Positions 1-3,992 of a DNA stretch of 7,133 bases are shown piece by piece. The notes under the pieces were generated by a model. That model was not told where the DNA came from. It made no database searches and worked only from the letters and a program-made list of their open reading frames with translations. Numbering within the stretch: the first letter of the stretch is position 1; each line of letters opens with the position of its first letter. The DNA is from Methanobacteriota archaeon (GTDB taxonomy: Archaea; Halobacteriota; Methanomicrobia; Methanomicrobiales; Methanospirillaceae). The stretch spans positions 1 to 7,133 of the forward strand of contig WRER01000032.1 of NCBI GenBank assembly GCA_009779205.1, read 5' to 3'. Both the position numbers and the translations under genes were made by a program.

Positions 1-1
1 A

Positions 2-298
2 CAATTTACAAGATATTCTTCTATTTTCATTGCGATCATAGTCATGATATTCGGGAATCCGGGTGAACAACAGAAAGCACTTCATGCAGTATTAACTTGT
101 GAAAATCCACAAAAAGCTCTAAAACAAATCGCCGAGGATGCAATGACCATGCCTCAAATACTTTTAGATCAAATCAATGATATAGCTATGCCCATTCTAG
201 ATGATATTTTAATAGATTTCATGAAAGAACAACCGTATATCCTTGATGAATATGCGCCGTCACTAAAGATATCTATTTCAAAGGAGAAATCATTATGA
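2..298 (+). CDS. 3' end of a TerB-C-like domain protein (5' part outside window or lost)
   Basis: The reading frame is open from base 2 and ends with TGA at 296-298; an ATG at 44 exists but nothing supports it as the real start. From base 65 on, the product matches residues 465-540 of the 999-residue protein downstream: 59 of 76 residues are identical, without gaps. The pattern LLLDxIN..AM..L.D.LID followed by a DEY and a final short helix resembles the C-terminus of TerB-C domains, which belong to tellurite-resistance-associated proteins found beside BrxD-like ATPases and SF2 helicases. Bases 1-64 read as a hydrophobic run (SSIFIAIVMIFG) with no resemblance to the homologous region, so the gene may be broken near base 65 rather than merely cut by the window edge. 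Its stop overlaps the next start as ATGA, which implies one transcript and coupled translation. The family call is inference from motif memory. Confidence 0.6.
   Translation, partial: QFTRYSSIFIAIIVMIFGNPGEQQKALHAVLTCENPQKALKQIAEDAMTMPQILLDQINDIAMPILDDILIDFMKEQPYILDEYAPSLKISISKEKSL
65..292 (+). repeat. Direct repeat copy A (TerB-C tail), partner 5385-5612
   Basis: These 228 bases align without a single gap to 5385-5612 at a constant offset of 5320. I count about 41 mismatches (roughly 82% identity), many at third codon positions. Homology stops sharply on the left at base 65. On the right it ends at the last codons before the stop: copy A continues into TTATGA, copy B into GATAGC. The repeat therefore coincides with a protein module, not with a mobile element. 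Long runs such as the one encoding HAVLTCENPQ are nearly unchanged. Confidence 0.9.
281..286 (+). promoter_or_regulatory. Shine-Dalgarno AAGGAG for the ATPase gene
   Basis: AAGGAG lies 8 nt before the ATG at 295 and decides that start. It is embedded in the last codons (Lys-Glu) of the upstream TerB-C gene. In the related copy inside the large gene (5601-5606) the same bases read AAGGAA, so the ribosome-binding site is specific to the copy that precedes a start codon. Confidence 0.75.
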
Positions 299-1632
299 CG
301 CCAGCTAAAATCAGTCAGCGTGAATCGAGTGCACTCATCAATTCGTTAATAGCGGGTGTTGTTCCAAGGATTGGATTACGCCATATCGCAGTGGGCAGGC
401 AAAATGAAATAAAGGCATTTTTACACAACCTTGCTACAATTGAGGGAGGTGGGGCAACATTTCGCTTAGTTTCCGGACAATATGGCAGTGGTAAAAGTTT
501 TTTGCTGCAAGTAATTCGCAATAATGCTATGGATCGGGGTTTCGTTGTTGCCGATGCTGATTTATCTCCGGAACGCCGACTTACTGGAGCAAAGGACCAA
601 GGGCTTGCAACTTACCGAGAATTGATGCAACATTTAGCCATAACAACAAGACCAGAAGGTGGTGCTTTAGAAGCAATTCTGCAAAAATGGATTAATGGAC
701 TGCAAACTCTGGCAGCAAAAGAAAACAATTTGAGTGCTGGTGATCCTGAAATTATTAACGCGGTTAGTGGGAAAATCCTAGAGATTAAGAGTGAACTTGC
801 TGAAATGTCCTACGGATTCGCTTTTGCAACGGTAATTGATTCCTATTGGCGTGGGATGAAAACTGAAGATGAGAGTCTAAAACAATCTTCTTTACGATGG
901 CTTCGAGGAGAGTATGCCACGAAGACAGAGGCGAAACAGAATCTTTCAGTTGATCGTATCATTGACGACCAGAACTGGTATGAATTTCTCAAAGTCTTTG
1001 CACTGTTCATTATTAAGGCAGGATATAAAGGTCTACTTGTCTTTTTAGACGAAGGTGTCAATCTCTACAAAATATCACATAAACAATCAAGAGATAGCAA
1101 TTACGAAAAAATTCTTGCAATATTCAATGATACTATGCAAGGAAAAGCACAATATATCGGAGTTTTTCTGAGCGGAACCCCACAATTTATTTATGATGAA
1201 AAGCGAGGTTTGTTCAATTACGATGCGCTTCGTTTACGTCTTTCAGATAATCGCTTTGGAACACAAGGGTTTGTAGACTATACAAGCCCTGTCACCAAAC
1301 TTGATCAACTCACCCGCGAAGAAATTTATCTCTTGATGGAGCGATTATGTGAAGTTCATAGTGCTCACTATACATATAGTTGTTCTCTTGGTACACAAGA
1401 ATTAATGGCATTTCTGGAAACAGTGCTTTCACGTCTAGGAGCTGATGAGCTCCTAACACCTCGTGAAATTACAAGGGATTTTCTTGGTTTACTGAATATA
1501 TTGCATCAAAATCCTGAGGCCAGTTTCAATGCGTTAATAAATGAACAAGGCTACGCCGTAAAAAGTGCAGAACAAGATCCAGAACAGGTAACAGATGAAA
1601 GCGATGCACAGTTTGCTAAATTTGACCTATGA
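295..1632 (+). CDS. BrxD-like (DUF2791) P-loop ATPase
   Basis: This 445-residue protein looks like the BrxD/DUF2791 family of P-loop ATPases, which accompany SF2 helicases in BREX type 2-like and TerB-associated loci. After an N-terminal helix comes the family-typical RHIAVGR (about 29-35), then Walker A GQYGSGKS (61-68), a DADLSPERRL segment that follows it as in the family, Walker B LLVFLDE (247-253), and a SGTPQ segment (293-297) with DEKRGLF..Y.ALR.RL just after it (about 301-316). This last block corresponds to the conserved stretch after sensor 1 in BrxD-like proteins. Length is normal and no frame damage is seen. The ATG at 295 has AAGGAG 8 nt upstream and overlaps the previous stop as ATGA; the gene's own stop overlaps the helicase start in the same way. 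The likely role is an ATP-driven partner of the helicase acting on DNA in the cytoplasm. The family call is fairly firm; the cellular role is inference. Confidence 0.85.
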   Translation: MTPAKISQRESSALINSLIAGVVPRIGLRHIAVGRQNEIKAFLHNLATIEGGGATFRLVSGQYGSGKSFLLQVIRNNAMDRGFVVADADLSPERRLTGAKDQGLATYRELMQHLAITTRPEGGALEAILQKWINGLQTLAAKENNLSAGDPEIINAVSGKILEIKSELAEMSYGFAFATVIDSYWRGMKTEDESLKQSSLRWLRGEYATKTEAKQNLSVDRIIDDQNWYEFLKVFALFIIKAGYKGLLVFLDEGVNLYKISHKQSRDSNYEKILAIFNDTMQGKAQYIGVFLSGTPQFIYDEKRGLFNYDALRLRLSDNRFGTQGFVDYTSPVTKLDQLTREEIYLLMERLCEVHSAHYTYSCSLGTQELMAFLETVLSRLGADELLTPREITRDFLGLLNILHQNPEASFNALINEQGYAVKSAEQDPEQVTDESDAQFAKFDL

Positions 1633-3836
1633 GCAAAGTTACATTGAAGCGGTACGCACCATTTATTCGAGAATATATCTATCGCAAAAAGTGGGATGAT
1701 TTAAGACCAGTACAAGTTGATGCTTGTAATGCCATTTTAGATACAGATAATCACCTCATTATAGCATCAGGAACAGCATCGGGAAAAACCGAAGCTGCTT
1801 TTTTTCCGATCCTCACGACCTTATACCAGAAGCCAGCCAATTCTATTGGAATAATATATATAGGACCGCTAAAAGCTTTGATTAATGATCAATTTGAAAG
1901 ATTAAGCGGTTTATTAGAAGAAAACTATATTCCTGTATGGCCTTGGCATGGAGAGGTTTCTCAATCGATAAAAAAACGTGCAATAAAGGAGGCACAAGGT
2001 GTTTTGCAAATAACACCAGAATCATTAGAATCATTATTAATGCGGCGCCCTGGTGATTCTGCCCGTTTATTTGCTGATTTACGCTTTGTCGTAATTGATG
2101 AAATTCACGCACTAATGGGCATAGATCGTGGATTGCAGACACTTTGTTTACTATCGCGGCTTGAAAGAATCGCTGGATGTACGCCAAGACGCATTGGTCT
2201 TTCTGCGACACTTAATGATTATTCCCTCGCAAAACAGTTTCTCGCTGCCGGAACTAAACGAGAAGCAAAACTTGTTGGGACAGATAAACTTGATAGAACC
2301 ATAGACCTAAATATTGAAAGTTTTATTTTACCTGGTGGTTCTTTACCTGATGATCTTGAACAGAGAAGTATGGTTTTGCAAGAATCCAACGATTTTATTT
2401 ATCAGAAATCATTGGAATGCCATGATACCAAGTATCCCAAGTGCCTTATATTTGTGAATAGTAGAAGCAATGCAGAAGAAATAATTGCAAACATGAGAAA
2501 AATTGCCACCAAAAGATGCGAACGCGATATTTTCCATGTGCATCATGGGAGTATTGCTGCCATCCTGCGACAAGATGCAGAGACCGCTTTACGGGAAAGC
2601 GGTCCAACCGTTGCAGCAGCAACGCTGACATTGGAACTTGGAATTGACATTGGGGAGTTAGAATCTACTATTCAGTTTGGTGCGCCTTATTCATGCGCAA
2701 GTTTTGTTCAACGTCTCGGTCGTTCCGGACGGAGGTCTGAAAAATCTAAAATGACGTTTGTAAACCTTCATGAACAAAATAACCAAACATCCCTTGACGA
2801 TCTTCCGTGGGAATTATTGAGGTCTATTGCAATTATACAATTATATCTGGAAGAACGATGGGTAGAGCCGTTTATACTTAAGAAAAAACCATTTAGTGTA
2901 TTAGCTCATCAAACACTGAGCACTGTAATGACCTATGGAGAACTTACACCTCCTGAGTTGGCAAAAAAGGTCCTCACTCTTCCGGCATTTCAAAATACAA
3001 TCAGTCAAGATGAGTACCGAGATCTACTGCGACATATGGTCGAAAATGATTATTTAGAGCGCATTGAATCGGGAACTATTATCGTAGGTTTAAAAGGAGA
3101 ACGCATCACGAACCACTATTCTTTTTTTGCTGTTTTCCAAGATGAGCAAGTATATCGCGTACATAGTAAGGATGGTGAAATCGGCACGTTAAGTGCTTGC
3201 CCCATTGAAGATGAAGCCTTTGTATTAGCTGGTCGCCCATGGAAAGTCCAATCCGTAAATGAGGAACGAAAAATCATATATGTGGAACCAGTAAAAGGCG
3301 GTCATATTCCTCGTTGGAACGGTGGTTCATGTGGAGACATTCACACAAGAATTGTACAGCGAATGAGGCAAGTTTTACTTGAAGACAGTGAATATCCGGA
3401 TTTGAAGCTGAATCCAAATGCACTAAATCTACTGCAAGATGCGCGATGTTTTGCACGTGAAACAGATATATTGCAGCGTAGCATTATTCCCATAAGTGAG
3501 AAATCATTCTTGCTGTGTCCTTGGGTTGGAACAAGGGAGATACGGACAATTCATGCTTTGTTAACCTGCGGCTTGAAAGATGCATTACAGATAAAAAAAG
3601 CATTAAATTTTGAACATTATCTTGAAATCATCTCCGGTTTACCGCTGAATGATTTTGTCCAAGTAGTAAAAAGCCTTGATATAATTGAATATAATCCAGA
3701 TTATGTCTTACCAAAAGGCAGAGCACCAAAAATTGATAAGTACGATGTGATGGTTCCTGATGAGTTATTACGAAAGGCGTATCTTTACAATGAAATGGAT
3801 ATCGTAGAAGCTATTCAGATATTGAAAACAATATGA
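1629..3836 (+). CDS. BrxHI/Lhr-like SF2 DEAD/DEAH-box helicase
   Basis: This 735-residue superfamily 2 helicase has all core motifs: a Q-motif-like W..LRPVQ (22-29), Walker A SGTASGKTEA (47-56), Ia GPLKALINDQ (79-88), TPESLE (129-134), DEIH (157-160), SAT (192-194), IV CLIFVNSRSN (272-281), V ATLTLELGIDIG (331-342) and VI QRLGRSGRR (361-369). The C-terminal half is Lhr/BrxHI-like. It has a winged-helix-like region, then a beta-rich segment with FVLAGRPWKV and later IPRWNGG, which follow the pattern of such helicases. The catalytic residues look intact. The ATG at 1629 overlaps the ATPase stop as ATGA; I see no Shine-Dalgarno sequence, so translation is probably coupled. The expected activity is ATP-dependent translocation or unwinding of nucleic acid together with the BrxD-like ATPase. 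Family assignment is strong; a place in defence is inferred from context. Confidence 0.9.
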   Translation: MSKVTLKRYAPFIREYIYRKKWDDLRPVQVDACNAILDTDNHLIIASGTASGKTEAAFFPILTTLYQKPANSIGIIYIGPLKALINDQFERLSGLLEENYIPVWPWHGEVSQSIKKRAIKEAQGVLQITPESLESLLMRRPGDSARLFADLRFVVIDEIHALMGIDRGLQTLCLLSRLERIAGCTPRRIGLSATLNDYSLAKQFLAAGTKREAKLVGTDKLDRTIDLNIESFILPGGSLPDDLEQRSMVLQESNDFIYQKSLECHDTKYPKCLIFVNSRSNAEEIIANMRKIATKRCERDIFHVHHGSIAAILRQDAETALRESGPTVAAATLTLELGIDIGELESTIQFGAPYSCASFVQRLGRSGRRSEKSKMTFVNLHEQNNQTSLDDLPWELLRSIAIIQLYLEERWVEPFILKKKPFSVLAHQTLSTVMTYGELTPPELAKKVLTLPAFQNTISQDEYRDLLRHMVENDYLERIESGTIIVGLKGERITNHYSFFAVFQDEQVYRVHSKDGEIGTLSACPIEDEAFVLAGRPWKVQSVNEERKIIYVEPVKGGHIPRWNGGSCGDIHTRIVQRMRQVLLEDSEYPDLKLNPNALNLLQDARCFARETDILQRSIIPISEKSFLLCPWVGTREIRTIHALLTCGLKDALQIKKALNFEHYLEIISGLPLNDFVQVVKSLDIIEYNPDYVLPKGRAPKIDKYDVMVPDELLRKAYLYNEMDIVEAIQILKTI

Positions 3837-3905
3837 AAACTGTAATTTTCAGTGTGCGTCACAAATGTGATGTCAAGCAGCAAACGCTTGAACCTGCCTG
3901 CCAGT

Positions 3906-3971
3906 ACTCCGATGCAAAAAGGAGGCAGGACAGAAATAGGTCATTTACAACTCCTTTGCACACCATGTAAC
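3906..3971 (+). repeat. HNH-tail homology, copy A (partner 6900-6965)
   Basis: These 66 bases align without gaps to 6900-6965 at an offset of 2994. I count about 45 identical positions (68%). The best-kept parts encode KGG.TEI and the CxxCN zinc knuckle. The identity is lower than in the TerB-C repeat, which fits either an older divergence or decay of the pseudogene copy. Confidence 0.65.
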
Positions 3972-3980
3972 AAAAATAAA

Positions 3981-3984
3981 AGGT
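3981..3984 (+). promoter_or_regulatory. Probable ribosome-binding site AGGT for the large gene
   Basis: AAAAGGTAAT precedes the ATG at 3993, with AGGT 8 nt away. It is the only purine-rich candidate near this start. It overlaps the last codons and stop of the HNH remnant, so this start was probably coupled to that gene before it decayed. It is weak compared with the AAGGAG before the ATPase. Confidence 0.45.
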
Positions 3985-3992
3985 AATAAAAA

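Larger units (their letters stand above)
3833..3986 (+). pseudogene. Frameshifted remnant of a small HNH endonuclease gene
   Basis: This looks like a spacer but holds a decayed gene. An ATG at 3833 overlaps the helicase stop as ATGA, like the other junctions, and opens a frame reading MKTVIFSVRHKCDVKQQTLE. A stop in that frame comes at 3968. From about 3906 a second frame reads PMQKGGRTEIGHLQLLCTPC, then NKNKR, and stops at TAA 3984-3986. That is the characteristic end of an HNH nuclease. A one-base shift near 3905-3908 joins the halves with exactly the spacing of an HNH domain (LE, four residues, P..KGG). Relative to the consensus, the second Cys of the first knuckle is Lys and the Asp-His of DHI is gone, so it should be inactive even if the frame were restored. 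The second half aligns without gaps to the HNH tail of the downstream gene (14 of 23 residues). It may alternatively be a very diverged small ORF. Confidence 0.7.

Noticed and set aside
1..64. Mobile-element end: the + frame 1 reads FHCDHSHDIRESG then stop, and the reverse strand reads EYHDYDRNENRR, vaguely like a transposase
   Set aside because: Only about 20 residues are visible, with no terminal repeat or target duplication. The resemblance is too weak to call.
1882..2211. 109-codon reverse-strand open frame
   Set aside because: It lies wholly inside the helicase motifs (Ia to III), which are conserved in the + frame, and has no recognisable domain. It is a shadow frame.
3857..3872. Small hairpin CGTCAC-AAAT-GTGATG as an operator or terminator
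   Set aside because: Six pairs including a G-T wobble are within chance for this composition. It also falls in the first half of the HNH remnant.
3893..3929. Inverted repeat CCTGCCT / AGGCAGG as a possible terminator after the helicase
   Set aside because: The stem is only 7 bp with a long loop of 23 bases and no T-run. It lies inside the HNH remnant, whose coding pattern explains the sequence better.
3833..3986. Programmed frameshift producing a functional HNH protein
   Set aside because: No slippery sequence is evident near 3905-3908. The knuckle Cys and the Asp-His are also missing, so decay is more likely.
3837..3992. Archaeal TATA/BRE promoter before the large gene (for example CATTTACAA at 3942-3950)
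   Set aside because: It matches the methanogen TATA pattern poorly and lies in the best-conserved part of the HNH remnant. Operon transcription from upstream is simpler.
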